Of a DNA stretch of 64,000 bases, positions 33,200 to 42,441 are shown in pieces. Origin of the DNA: Sphingobacteriales bacterium (GTDB lineage Bacteria; Bacteroidota; Bacteroidia; Chitinophagales; UBA2359). The notes beneath the pieces were generated by a model that did not search any database, was not told the origin of the DNA, and saw only the letters and a list, made by a program, of their open reading frames with translations. How positions within the stretch are numbered: the first letter of the stretch is position 1; each line of letters opens with the position of its first letter. Made by a program: the position numbers and the translations under genes. The DNA lies in assembly GCA_016718845.1 (NCBI GenBank), contig JADKCK010000023.1, forward strand, positions 1 to 64,000, read 5' to 3'.

Positions 33200-34702
33200 A
33201 TGATAGATACTAAAAAAAGCATCAATTTATTTGTAGTTTATGCACCCGAAGACGAATTATTGAAAGAAAAATTGGTAGAACACCTAAGTATCTTACGGCA
33301 CCAAGGGTTAATTTCGGTTTTTGACGAGGGTAATATTAATGCAGGCGAAGATTGGCAACAACGCAAAACCGAGTTGCTGAATAATGCACACCTTATTTTA
33401 TTATTAATTAGCTCCGACTTATTGGCATCGGATAATTTGTATAACGAAGATGTGGTAAAATCGTTGCAGCGACATAACAAAGGCGAAGCTTGTGTTGTGC
33501 CTATTTTGTTGCGCGACTGTGTTTGGAAAACAAGCATTTTTGCTAACCTAAAATCACTGCCCAAAAATGGGTATGCTGTAACAGATACTAAAAATTGGCA
33601 ATCGGTTGATGCCGCTTTTAAAGATGTGGCGTTAGGAATTAGCAAGGTGTTGGGCAACTTTAAACAACAAGCCAACGGCACTTACCGTTTTGATAGCCAA
33701 ACTAATATTGTATTGCCCGAAAACTTAACTAATATAGGCAATACAATTACCCCAAAATACAACGAACATAACAACGAACACCAACAAAACAAAAAAGCCT
33801 ACTATTGGTTCGCAGCTTTGGTGTTGGCTATTATTTTATTAGTGGTTGTTTCGCTTCTTTATAATCGAAAAATCCCATCAAACAATAATAAACCACCTAT
33901 TGTTGATACGCTACCTAAAATACCACTACCCATACAGGCAGTGCAGGGTTTGTGGCTAAGCTCGGACAGAGACGAAACTTTTATTGCCAAAATGTTGTTC
34001 AAAGATGATTTTGTAGAGGTTTTTAGCCGCTCGAATAACAAAAATTTGTCGTGGGGAATTGAAAAAATGACCGTTGAGAACGACCGAAAATTGTCGGTAG
34101 AGTATAAAGATTGGGGTATACGCTTTAGTATAAACGTAGAAGACCCTAGCATACCTGCCCAAGTAGATAGCATTATTTTTACTTATCGCTCTGATACTAT
34201 AAAAAGCCTGCCTGTACCTTTGCTCAATATTATTTTAGTGCGTCCGTTATTGGCACAACAAAATGCCAATCCCAAATTAAACACTTCGGGGAACCCTTCA
34301 ACAACAGATACGGTAAAACGATTTGCACCTATGAGCGAAACTATGCCTGTTGATACCAATACAGTATCGTTGCGGCAATTAAAAATATCGCCTACCGAGC
34401 TAATTAAAGAAACAGAACCCGAACCCGAAGCACCACCCAAATCTAAGCCGCCTATAAAACGACCAAACGTTAAAGGTACTGTAAATGGTAAAGCTGCTGA
34501 GATTAGAAAGGACAGAGAAAACCTAAAAACTAATCGTGCAGCCCAATTGCCAAATACCGAAAAAACTGCCGAGCAAACAACCGTGAAAATAAATGACCAA
34601 GCAGTACAAAGTTATATGAAATCAAGGCTAATAAGTAACGAATATATGACGCCCGATACCAATATGACACTTATTCAAAGAACCCTAATAAAACCCAAAT
34701 GA
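33200..34702 (+). CDS. TIR domain protein with one membrane helix and extracytoplasmic tail
   Basis: 500 residues. Residues 8-155 form a TIR-like fold: INLFVVYAPEDELLKEKLVEH, RHQGLISVFDEGNINAGEDW, LILLLISSDLLASDNLYNED, CVVPILLRDCVW; E83 occupies the place of the catalytic Glu of NAD-cleaving TIR domains. A membrane helix is at 201-221 (YYWFAALVLAIILLVVVSLLY). Residues 250-350 form a small beta-rich domain (GLWLSSDRDETFIAKMLF), and 410-440 is a Pro/Glu/Lys-rich linker. N-terminal TIR in the cytoplasm and the tail in the periplasm is the likely topology. Such fusions may sense and signal or cleave NAD, for example in defence; neighbours (lipA, an MBL hydrolase) give no support. Confidence 0.75.
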   Translation: MIDTKKSINLFVVYAPEDELLKEKLVEHLSILRHQGLISVFDEGNINAGEDWQQRKTELLNNAHLILLLISSDLLASDNLYNEDVVKSLQRHNKGEACVVPILLRDCVWKTSIFANLKSLPKNGYAVTDTKNWQSVDAAFKDVALGISKVLGNFKQQANGTYRFDSQTNIVLPENLTNIGNTITPKYNEHNNEHQQNKKAYYWFAALVLAIILLVVVSLLYNRKIPSNNNKPPIVDTLPKIPLPIQAVQGLWLSSDRDETFIAKMLFKDDFVEVFSRSNNKNLSWGIEKMTVENDRKLSVEYKDWGIRFSINVEDPSIPAQVDSIIFTYRSDTIKSLPVPLLNIILVRPLLAQQNANPKLNTSGNPSTTDTVKRFAPMSETMPVDTNTVSLRQLKISPTELIKETEPEPEAPPKSKPPIKRPNVKGTVNGKAAEIRKDRENLKTNRAAQLPNTEKTAEQTTVKINDQAVQSYMKSRLISNEYMTPDTNMTLIQRTLIKPK

Positions 34703-34730
34703 TAATGTTTTGGGTTGATGCTTATGATTA

Positions 34731-34767
34731 AAAAAACGTCCTAAACATATAGTTTAGGACGTTTTTT
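34731..34767. terminator. Bidirectional terminator
   Basis: AAAAAACGTCCTAAAC and GTTTAGGACGTTTTTT arms around ATATA, between the convergent TIR and MBL genes. Confidence 0.9.
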
Positions 34768-34805
34768 GTAAGGTTGAAGCAGACACTTAAAAGCCTGTAA
34801 CCTAA

Positions 34806-35648
34806 TCACCACTTATCTAAGGCAAACACTTCGGTTACTTCAAAATCGCCTTTTGGGGTGCGTTGTATGCGGGCGCACTCGTTTATGGGGTCGTGTTCAA
34901 AAAATAGCACTTGATTTTGTGCGGCGGCTTTGCCCAAAAAGTCTTCTTTTTCTGCCAATGTTACTAAGGGTTGCATGTCGTAGCCCATTACATACGCCAA
35001 CTTAACATGCCCTGCCGATGGCACTAAATCGGCTAAGTAAACCAAGGTGCTATTTTTATAGTTAATGTGTGGCAGCATCATGGCGGCGGTATGCCCATAC
35101 ACAAATCGCACCGAAATACCTTTGTAAATTTCTTGTCCGTCGTCAACAAAACGCACTACGCCTGCTTGGTGCAAGGGCATAAAGTTTTCGGGCAAAAACG
35201 AAGCGCGCTCGCGCATATTGGGTTGCATGGCTAACTGCCAATGGGCGTGGTTGCTCCAATAAATAGCGTTTGGGAAAGTAGGCACTAATTGCTCGTCTTT
35301 GTTTAGGCTAACTGCTCCGCCAACGTGGTCGAAGTGCAGGTGTGTAAGTATTACGTCGGTAATGTCGGCGGGTTGCAAGCCGTGTTGTGCCAACGAACCC
35401 AACAACGAATCGTTGCCATGTAGGTCGTAATAGCTAAAAAACTTGCTCGATTGCTTGTTGCCAATGCCAGTATCTACCAAAATACGGCGATTGTCGTCGG
35501 TGATAATCAACAAACAACGCATTGCCCAGGTGCAAAGATTTTTATCATCGGGTGGGTTTAGACGTTGCCAAATTTGTTTAGGTACTACGCCAAACATAGC
35601 GCCTCCGTCGAGCTTAAAAAAACCTGTGTTTATAGTATGTAGTTGCAT
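34806..35648 (-). CDS. MBL-fold metallohydrolase
   Basis: 280 residues. The metal-binding HxHxDH motif is present as THLHFDHVGG near residue 105; DTGIGNK precedes it; further ligands are in YGHTAAM and YLADLVPSAGH, and H of FFEHDP near the end. The layout (GVVPKQIWQRL at the start, then RCLLI) is that of the AHL-lactonase/alkyl-quinolone-hydrolase-like subgroup of MBL proteins. Cytoplasmic; substrate unknown. Its ATG at 35646-35648 is preceded by TCTTTTCAC repeats and an octamer array. Confidence 0.85.
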   Translation of the reverse strand: MQLHTINTGFFKLDGGAMFGVVPKQIWQRLNPPDDKNLCTWAMRCLLIITDDNRRILVDTGIGNKQSSKFFSYYDLHGNDSLLGSLAQHGLQPADITDVILTHLHFDHVGGAVSLNKDEQLVPTFPNAIYWSNHAHWQLAMQPNMRERASFLPENFMPLHQAGVVRFVDDGQEIYKGISVRFVYGHTAAMMLPHINYKNSTLVYLADLVPSAGHVKLAYVMGYDMQPLVTLAEKEDFLGKAAAQNQVLFFEHDPINECARIQRTPKGDFEVTEVFALDKW

Positions 35649-35652
35649 AAAA

Positions 35653-35757
35653 TGGTGAAAAGAGTGAAAAGAGTGAAAAGAGTGAAGTTGCGATGTGGTG
35701 ATGTTGCGATGTGGCGATGTGGTGATGTGGCGATGTTGCGATGTTATGTGGTGATGT
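35653..35757. repeat. Octamer tandem repeat abutting the MBL start codon
   Basis: GATGTTGC, GATGTGGC and GATGTGGT units (plus strand), preceded by three GTGAAAAGA units next to the ATG. On the coding strand the leader is C/A-rich and almost free of G. Confidence 0.85.
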
Positions 35758-36352
35758 GCCGAAAAAAATACTTTATTGTAGGTCTATGTACCTAGGTCAA
35801 TCTATGCATCTATGTGTTGAAAAAAATCATAGTGAGGATATGGTGATGTTGCGATATTGTGATGTGCCGAAAAAAATACTTTAGTGTGGGTCTATGTACC
35901 TATGTCAATCTATGCGTCTATGTGTTGAAAAAAATCATAGTGAGGATATGGTGATGTTGCGATATTGTGATGTGCCGAAAAAAATACTTTATTGTAGGTC
36001 TATGTACCTAGGTCAATCTATGCATCTATGTGTTGAAAAAAATCATAGTGAGGATATGGTGATGTTGCGATATTGTGATGTGCCGAAAAAAATACTTTAT
36101 TGTAGGTCTATGTACCTATGTCAATCTATGTATCTATGTGTTGAAAAAAATCATAGTGAGGATATGGTGATGTGCCGAAAAAAATACTTTAGTGTAGGTC
36201 TATGTACCTATGTCAATCTATGTATCTATGTGTTGAAAAAAATCATAGTGAGGATATGGTGATGTTGCGATGTGGTGAAGTGGCGAAAAAAATACTTTAG
36301 TGTAGGTCTATGTACCTATGTCAATCTATGCATCTATGTGTTGAAAAAAATC
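35758..36352. repeat. 108-bp tandem array, about 5.5 units
   Basis: The unit starts GCCGAAAAAAATACTTTA and runs through TAGGTCTATGTACCTAG, TCAATCTATGCATC TATGTGTTGAA, AAATCATAGTGAGGATATGG and TGATGTTGCGATATTGTGAT. Starts are at 35761, 35869, 35977, 36085, 36177 and 36285: spacing is 108 bp except 92 bp once, where 16 bp of octamer was lost. The unit contains the octamer of the neighbouring array and a CTATGTACCTATG motif shared with the array at 59606. The frames within are not genes. Confidence 0.9.
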
Positions 36353-36399
36353 ATAAGCCATCATAAAAATCAGCGTTCTATTTTGTGATATGGCGATGT

Positions 36400-36496
36400 A
36401 CTGCGCCTACAGTGCTTTGGGGGTGCCTCCTACTTGGCAAATTAGGGAGTGCCAATAATCACCCCCAAAAAAGACATATTCCGCGTCAAGCGGGGT
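36400..36496 (+). repeat. GGGGGTG/CACCCCC element, copy D (short form)
   Basis: CTTTGGGGGTGCCTCCTACT, a loop ending AATTAGGGAGTGCC, AATAATCACCCCC, AAAAAAGACATATTCCGCGT and CAAGCGGGG. Its loop belongs to the same subtype as copies A and E. Confidence 0.85.
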
Positions 36497-36531
36497 GGCA
36501 CAAGTGGTATTAAGGGAGTAACCGATGTTTG

Positions 36532-37461
36532 TTACTGTTGTGTGTGTGATTTATTGTTTGTAAGCAGGCTGTAGTTGTTGATGGTTTGTGTGGAGCTAAA
36601 AAACTTCCATCTGCCTATAGTATACGTGTGGCGACAAAAAACGGCATCGGGAATCCACTTTTGGGTGTCGTTGATACAGCCGTGTTGTTGGTTGTGGATA
36701 GATTGAAATAACTCGAGGTGTTTTGTGCGGAAAAAGCTTTTACGTTGATTAAACGATAATTTAATGCCCAATAAATAACCTGTTTGTTCAAAATCGGACA
36801 ATAAATGTGGTTTTATAAAGATAGATGCAATGTGTGCCGAAGTTTCGTCGAGGCTTTCTAAATCTTTGTGCGAAAAAAACAAACGCACTGTTTGTGAGTT
36901 ACTTTGTTTTAAAAAATCCATTTCGGAGGGTAGGAGGGTAGCTTTGCCGTAGCGTTGGCGTTTGGCAAAATTGGCGTAGGCGGTTAAGGTGGTGTTTGGC
37001 TCTATCCTAAAACTATAATAAGGCTCGATGTAGCGCAACCGACTGTTTTTTGTTAGCCTAACCAACCAAATTTCTAAATCGTCCCAAACTTCTTTGCCTG
37101 CCAAATAGGCTCCAATAATAGACACGACCGACTCGACGGATACCAAATCGGAGGGCTTGAAGTACAAAAATACCAAACAAATTAATACACCTAATAGTAT
37201 GCCAAATACTTTATTAAACGAATCGTTGATGGGTACATACACCGATTTTTTGTGCATTGCCAAATCTTTGACATACTCCTCGAAGGGGTTAAATGCAATA
37301 TCGTCAGAGTCTACTTTGCGGCTATAGGGGTACAGCACCAAATGGCACTCGACAGAATGGTACTGCTTGCACAAATCTAGATGATGCAGGGTGACATCAA
37401 AAATGTAGGGAAATGCAGTACTTGATTCAATGCCAATGTAATTACTTTGGTTTAAGGGCAT
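36532..37461 (-). CDS. Hypothetical protein with two membrane helices
   Basis: 309 residues with no recognised family. Residues 1-80 are soluble, two adjacent hydrophobic segments lie at about 85-101 (VFGILLGVLICLVFLYF) and 105-122 (LVSVESVVSIIGAYLAG), and the rest is a soluble domain with FFSHKDLESL, FEQTGYLLGIKLSF and FRTKHLELFQSI. No signal peptide. Topology suggests both ends in the cytoplasm. It follows the M15 peptidase gene by 50 bp, so the two may share a transcript. Role unknown. Confidence 0.6.
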   Translation of the reverse strand: MPLNQSNYIGIESSTAFPYIFDVTLHHLDLCKQYHSVECHLVLYPYSRKVDSDDIAFNPFEEYVKDLAMHKKSVYVPINDSFNKVFGILLGVLICLVFLYFKPSDLVSVESVVSIIGAYLAGKEVWDDLEIWLVRLTKNSRLRYIEPYYSFRIEPNTTLTAYANFAKRQRYGKATLLPSEMDFLKQSNSQTVRLFFSHKDLESLDETSAHIASIFIKPHLLSDFEQTGYLLGIKLSFNQRKSFFRTKHLELFQSIHNQQHGCINDTQKWIPDAVFCRHTYTIGRWKFFSSTQTINNYSLLTNNKSHTQQ

Positions 37462-37511
37462 ATTATGGTTTGTTGGTGAGTGGAGTTAGTTTAATCGTTC
37501 TTTTAATTGTC

Positions 37512-37997
37512 CTACCGTATTTCAAAATGTACACAATCTTTTTTAGTTTTAAAGTTACCGCCCCAAAACAAACCATACTTTTGAGCAATAGTAATGATAC
37601 CCGATTGTTTCCATTGCAAATAATCTGCTTTTTTAAGCCAGCCACCATTTAGGCAATATTTGTATTTAACATTAAAATCAATAGCCAAACCTTTGTTGTG
37701 TTTACTGGTGCCTGGTTTGGCATTAAATGGGTCGTCGTTATGTAGTTTTTCTTGCTCTTTGTACGACCTAAGCGTACTTTGTATATATACTATATAAGGT
37801 GTATGGGTGTGTATATCGTTGATAAAACGGCTGAAGATGAGGTAGGCATTTGGGTTGATTGTTTTTAACTTTGCTAATTGTGTTTCGTTATGCCTATCAA
37901 ATTTATGAGTGTTGATATATAGGCAGCTATAAATTATTGCTAACAAAACCAATACAAATATTAATGCTTTTTTTATGATATTGGGCAGTTTAAACAT
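37512..37997 (-). CDS. M15-family peptidoglycan peptidase (CwlK/VanY-like)
   Basis: 161 residues. One N-terminal membrane helix or uncleaved signal (ALIFVLVLLAIIYSCLYI) places the domain in the periplasm. The Zn-binding motif SKHNKGLAIDF gives the first His and Asp, and DCVHFEIR at the C-terminus gives the last His; QSTLRSYKEQEKLH precedes them and GLFWGGNFK is also typical. Such enzymes cut L-Ala-D-Glu or D-Ala-D-Ala peptide bonds in peptidoglycan. The domain is compact but complete. A TATCTTTG box at 38165-38172 is the likely promoter. Confidence 0.85.
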   Translation of the reverse strand: MFKLPNIIKKALIFVLVLLAIIYSCLYINTHKFDRHNETQLAKLKTINPNAYLIFSRFINDIHTHTPYIVYIQSTLRSYKEQEKLHNDDPFNAKPGTSKHNKGLAIDFNVKYKYCLNGGWLKKADYLQWKQSGIITIAQKYGLFWGGNFKTKKDCVHFEIR

Positions 37998-38358
37998 TAG
38001 TAGATTATTTGGATTTATTTATTACACAAAAAAAAACAGCCTAAAAGTGTAATTTATGGGTTGTTTTTGTTTTAGTTGGTACTAAAATAGCTACCCTAAA
38101 CACGTCTAAATAGCTTATCATGCAATATTGATAAAAATAGAAGGCAATAATCAACTTTTTGTGGCAAAGATACGGTATTTTGTGCTAAGTTGGTAAAAAT
38201 AAATGCCTTTGTCTAGGTTGCTTATATTAAGCAGGTTATTAACTTGTTTGTTGATTGATAATAGTTAAAAAACACAAAAAGATACAGCCTTAAGCATTTG
38301 CTCAAGGCTGTATCTTTTTGTGGGGCGAACTGATTTCGTCAATGGGATAACTTAAAGA
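37998..38358. other. Intergenic region with promoter and terminator
   Basis: Contains the -7 box TATCTTTG at 38165-38172 (minus strand; for the M15 gene) and the terminator of the DUF58 gene at 38276-38319. No further gene or repeat was seen. Confidence 0.6.
38276..38319 (-). terminator. Rho-independent terminator of the DUF58 gene
   Basis: AAAAAGATACAGCCTTAAGC arm pairs with GCTCAAGGCTGTATCTTTTT; T-run on the minus strand; 40 bp past the stop codon. Confidence 0.85.
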
Positions 38359-39330
38359 TTATCCATTCATTTTATTTCGTTTTAGCATATAGGGTAGCAG
38401 CACTTGTCTAAAATCTTGGTTAATGTCGGCTTCAACAAAATCTATGTTAAACTGTCCGCAGCGTAGTTTTAGGGTGTTGAAAAATTTACTCATCTGTTCT
38501 TTATAAAAAGTTTTTACTTGGTTGGGTTGTATTTTTACTTCCTCGCCCGATTCTAAGTCTACAAAAACATAGGGGCGGTTTTCAAATTCAAATTCCATTT
38601 CGTGGGCTTTATCTACCACATGAAACAAAATTACCTCGTGTTTATTGTAGCGCAGGTGTTGCAATGCCGAGAATATTTCTTCGGTATCTTCCATGTTTTC
38701 GAACATGTCACTAAAAACAACTACCAACGAGCGGCGGTGTACATTTTCGGCAATTTGGTGTAAGCAACGTGCTGCGGCTGTTTGGCGTTTTAGGCGGTCG
38801 GTATTGTTGCGGGCATATATTTTATCGCGGCGATTAAGCAACTCTACCATTTTATTGGTAAGCATGTTTTGGTGTACATTGGTAGAGCGTGCTCCACTCT
38901 GAAACTCTACTTCGTCCGAAAAAACAGCCATACCTACTGCATCGCGCTGTCGTTTTAGTATATTCATGATGGCGGCTCCGCAGATGGCAGAAAACTGTAG
39001 CTTGTTGAGGCGGGGTGCGCCACTTTGTCCTGCATTTTCGGGAAAATACATAGAGCTTGAGGCATCTAAAACAATGCAACATCGGAGGTTGGTTTCTTCC
39101 TCGTATTTTTTTACGAACATTTTGTCGGTTCGGGCATACACTTTCCAGTCTATGTTTCTGATGGCATCGCCGGGGTTATATAGGCGGTGTTCGGCAAACT
39201 CGACCGAGAAACCGTGAAAGGGGCTTTTGTGTAAGCCAATAATAAAACCTTCGACAACTTGACGGGCTAATAGCTCAAGGTTGTCGAACTCGTGTATTTG
39301 TTGTGGATTGGTGAGCAGTTGGTCGGTCAA
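38359..39330 (-). CDS. DUF58 domain protein
   Basis: 323 residues. The family signature is present: FHGFSVEFAEHRLYNPGDAI followed by RNIDWKVYARTDKMFVKKYEEETNLR. A von-Willebrand-like fold follows with a MIDAS-type DASSSM motif. DUF58 proteins usually partner with MoxR AAA ATPases and VWA membrane proteins (Bat operons); none is visible adjacent. The apparent start is a TTG at 39328-39330, followed by LLTNPQQIHEFDNLELLARQ; a -7 box TACCTTTG lies at 39388-39395. Confidence 0.85.
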   Translation of the reverse strand: MTDQLLTNPQQIHEFDNLELLARQVVEGFIIGLHKSPFHGFSVEFAEHRLYNPGDAIRNIDWKVYARTDKMFVKKYEEETNLRCCIVLDASSSMYFPENAGQSGAPRLNKLQFSAICGAAIMNILKRQRDAVGMAVFSDEVEFQSGARSTNVHQNMLTNKMVELLNRRDKIYARNNTDRLKRQTAAARCLHQIAENVHRRSLVVVFSDMFENMEDTEEIFSALQHLRYNKHEVILFHVVDKAHEMEFEFENRPYVFVDLESGEEVKIQPNQVKTFYKEQMSKFFNTLKLRCGQFNIDFVEADINQDFRQVLLPYMLKRNKMNG

Positions 39331-39387
39331 GGTAATTGTTGATTATGGGTTATTAATTATGTGTTTAGCAAATGCCAAACGCATGTG

Positions 39388-39395
39388 CAAAGGTA
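39388..39395 (-). promoter_or_regulatory. -7 box (TACCTTTG) for the DUF58 gene
   Basis: Minus-strand TACCTTTG 58 bp before the proposed TTG start; it limits how far upstream the start can be. Confidence 0.5.
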
Positions 39396-39473
39396 CGGTT
39401 TTTTTTTTGACAAATGGTAATTGCTGGTTGTTGTTTGCCATTTTTATTGTTATCTATCGTTTCTTCTCCCAAA

Positions 39474-39522
39474 AAAAACAGCCCTAACACTTTGCAATAG
39501 CTTAGTGTTAGGGTTGTTTTTG
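39474..39522 (-). terminator. Rho-independent terminator of the OmpA-like gene
   Basis: AACAGCCCTAACACT/AGTGTTAGGGTTGTT arms with a 12-nt loop, located 19 bp past the stop at 39541, with T/A-runs on both sides. Confidence 0.8.
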
Positions 39523-39540
39523 TTAATTTTTCACGAAAAA

Positions 39541-40972
39541 TTATTTTTTAGTTACACGCACATCAATACGACGGTTTTGCGCACGACCTTCGGGTGTTGC
39601 GTTGTCGGCAACTGGGTGTTCTTGACCATAACCTTCGGTAGCTATGCGTTTTGCGTCGGTACCTAATTTTACTAGTTCGGCTTTTACAGTTTTAGCACGT
39701 TCGCCCGAAAGAGTAAGGTTCTTTTTAGCATCGCCTGTGTTATCGGTATAACCACCTAATTTGATTTCTACTTGTGGGAAAGCTTTTAGGATAGCAGCCA
39801 TATTTTTTACTTGTTCGGCAGATTCTGGTTTAAGGGTAGATTTACCAGTTTCGAACAACAAACGGTCGAAAGAGAACCAAGTTTCTTTATCTACTGCTTT
39901 TGATTTATCTTCGATAAAGCTGATTAGTTTGTTTTCAACGCCTTTTTCAGGAACGTTTAGTTCGGTACCATCGGCTAGTTTGCGTTTCATTAGTTTGCCT
40001 AATGCTGCCCAGCCTGCGCTTGTTGCTTCGCCTGCTGCATCAACTGCGCCGCCTACGGCTTTACCTGCTGCATCAACTGCTGCATCAACCGCCTACGGCG
40101 TTACCTGCTGCATCAACTGCACCACCAGCTGCGTTACCTGCTGCTGTTGCCAACGAGTCGGCTGCTCCACCTACGGCATTTGCTGCATCGCCTACTGCGT
40201 TACCTGCTGCATCAACTGCACCACCAACGCCTTCAACGGTTTGGTTTACTGCATCTTTGCCGCAACCTTTCATAAAGTACATAGCACCAAAGCCTAACAA
40301 ACCAAGTAGCACTAATGGCAATAACCATTTCATGAAGCCACCGCCACCGTTGTCGCTGCTGCTGCTGCTGCCGCCGCCTGCTGTGTATCCGATAGGGGTT
40401 ACTTTGCTCGAGTTAAATAGGCTGTCGAACGATGAGAAGCCCAAAGCACTTGCCAAACCTGCAGGAGCTGCAGCTTGGATGTGGTTTTTTTGACCCATCA
40501 ACAAACCTACCAACGAACCAATGTTAAAGCCACCGTCGCGGGCTGTTTTACCTAAAGCACCCATAACAAGTGGTGCCAAGATACCTAACAAACTAGAAGT
40601 GCTTTGTTTTGATGCTCCGCTCGATGAAGATACAGCATCAACAACGCCACCTAATTTGTCGCCAAAAACGGTTTTCAATAACGGACCACCTAACTGAATA
40701 AGTGAGCCAATTGAAGAGCCGCCGCCGCTTATCATGCCCAACAAATCGCCCATAGAGGTAGAGCTTTGTTGTTTGCCCATTAACAAATTGAGCAAGCTAG
40801 TGGCACTTTGGGTAGTAGAGGCACTGCCCATTAAACCACCGATGATAGACGCCAAACCGCCATCAACAGCCGATTGAGTACGTGCTTCGCTTTCGCCTAA
40901 GTGACCAGCGATAGTACTCATAAGTCCGCTACCAAGCTGACTTTTAACCAAGTCCATTAAATTTAAAGACAT
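39541..40972 (-). pseudogene. DUF937-transmembrane-OmpA protein, frameshifted in a repeat
   Basis: From the ATG at 40970-40972 the protein reads MSLNLMDLVKSQLGSGLM, a DUF937 domain of about 200 residues, a Ser/Gly linker, a membrane helix (WLLPLVLLGLLGFGAMYF) with KGCGKD, then an Ala/Gly-rich repeat of VDAAGNAVGGA units. The frame ends at 40085-40087 in this repeat. Another frame continues with VDAAGKAVGGAVDAAGEAT through the complete OmpA-like domain (FETGKSTLKPESAEQVKN, LGGYTDNTGDAKKN, NRRIDVRV), which binds peptidoglycan. Comparing two repeat units shows that TGCGC (plus strand) is missing near 40087. A one-piece protein of about 475 residues is expected. Confidence 0.85.
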
Positions 40973-41106
40973 GTGTTGTTTTTTTTGAAAGTTTATAAAG
41001 TTTAAGAATAGCATTGATTGTGTCGCCGCAACATTACATAAGACTGCCATATACCCCCATAAGTCACCATTAAAACAAAAAAAAAGGGTATTTGGGTAAA
41101 AAAAAA

Positions 41107-42360
41107 TTAAAAATGGTAAGTTTGCACTAAAATTTGCTTGATTTCGTTGATTTTTTCTTGAAAATCGAGGCTGTTTGGCGGAAAATTACCTGCTGATGTT
41201 TTTAATTGAGCGATTTGTGTTTGGGCAATTATTTTTTGGCTATTGTATTGCAATGCCAGTATGTAGCCTATCATTGCCGACCAATGTTGGTTGATAGCTG
41301 CGGTGTTTTGGTTAGGAGTGCCTATGTTGGCTACCTCGATGCTTAGTAAATTGGCATGGTATAGGGCGTTGTTAGCCAATAGTTTTTCCCACTGTTCGAC
41401 AATAATGGTGGCTTGTTGCCGTCTAATGGTGTCGTTTTTGTTGGTGATGCCTGCCCTACCTGTTAAAAAAGCCTCGAAAATAAGGGTGTTGTAATTTGTT
41501 TGCGATGGATTATCCAAAGCAAGCGTAGCGGCTTGGGTTACAAAATTAAAGTTGTACTCGCCGTTTGCCTCTATCACGTAATTTGCATTAGTGTCGTGGT
41601 AGTTGCCATTTGGATTGGTCAAATTGGTATTTGTGTAGCTGTTCAAATCTATTGATGCTCCGTAATAGCCAAAGGCTTCGTCCCAGGCGTGTTCCATGGC
41701 GGTGTAGTTAGTGCCGCTTACTAAGGTGGTGTTGCTATTGTTAAACAAGGTGTTTAGCAAATTGGTACCTTGATAATACAAAACGCTACCCAACAAGGTT
41801 TTGTGCAATAGCTCCGATGCGTCAATACCATCTTGGTTGGTATAAACGGCGGGTGTGCCTATCTGCCCATTAAGTGCATTTGTTTTGATGATGCTTAATA
41901 AGGTATCGGCAATAGAATCGGCTTGGTAGGTTTTGTTCATTTTGCTATTTAGCGATGCCACAAAGCCAAAACCCGAGTATTTGTTGGGCGATAAGGTAGT
42001 AGTAAGTGGTGTTTGAACCAACATATTGCTAAGGCTATTGGCGTAGATTTGGCGTAGTGTGTCGGTATAGCTAAATGCAAAATTGGGGTTGCTGCCCAAT
42101 TGTTTACACAAATAATAGCTGTCGGATACCTGAAACTGTGTTGCCGAAATACTACTATAGTTGACCGAAGATGCATCGAAACGAGAGAAATAATATATGA
42201 TTGGTGTGGGTAGTGCATATATACACGAACCGTCGTCGTAAATGGCATCGGGGTTATAGTTCAACGAGCTAAGGTCGGTACAGCCTTTCTCGCGTTTTAC
42301 GCAACCAACAAACGAGGTGGTAACGAACAGAAAAACTACAAAAATAAGCGAAAGGCGCAT
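41107..42360 (-). CDS. DUF4856 (imelysin-like) lipoprotein
   Basis: 417 residues. Lipobox FVGC puts the lipid on Cys20; the first mature part is a Cys-containing CTDLSSLNYNPDA and DDGSC motif found at the start of many Bacteroidota surface proteins. The main domain has HAWDEAFGYYG, the diagnostic DUF4856 motif related to imelysins, and all-helical character (residues about 180-410). Imelysin-like proteins are linked to iron in some species; for DUF4856 this is inference. No TonB receptor is adjacent. Confidence 0.85.
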   Translation of the reverse strand: MRLSLIFVVFLFVTTSFVGCVKREKGCTDLSSLNYNPDAIYDDGSCIYALPTPIIYYFSRFDASSVNYSSISATQFQVSDSYYLCKQLGSNPNFAFSYTDTLRQIYANSLSNMLVQTPLTTTLSPNKYSGFGFVASLNSKMNKTYQADSIADTLLSIIKTNALNGQIGTPAVYTNQDGIDASELLHKTLLGSVLYYQGTNLLNTLFNNSNTTLVSGTNYTAMEHAWDEAFGYYGASIDLNSYTNTNLTNPNGNYHDTNANYVIEANGEYNFNFVTQAATLALDNPSQTNYNTLIFEAFLTGRAGITNKNDTIRRQQATIIVEQWEKLLANNALYHANLLSIEVANIGTPNQNTAAINQHWSAMIGYILALQYNSQKIIAQTQIAQLKTSAGNFPPNSLDFQEKINEIKQILVQTYHF

Positions 42361-42441
42361 ATTTGGTAATTAACGATGAATAGGGTGTAGTTGGTGTAGT
42401 TAATATGGATGGGGGTTGACGCTGGTTGATAAAGTTGAGGT

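Noticed and set aside
33200..34702. A defence island around the TIR gene
   Set aside because: Neighbours are lipA and an MBL hydrolase, and no other recognised defence gene is adjacent; the solitary methyltransferase is more than 10 kb away.
35894..36262. 122-codon frame in the 108-bp array
   Set aside because: A repeat translation with 36-residue period; no other support.
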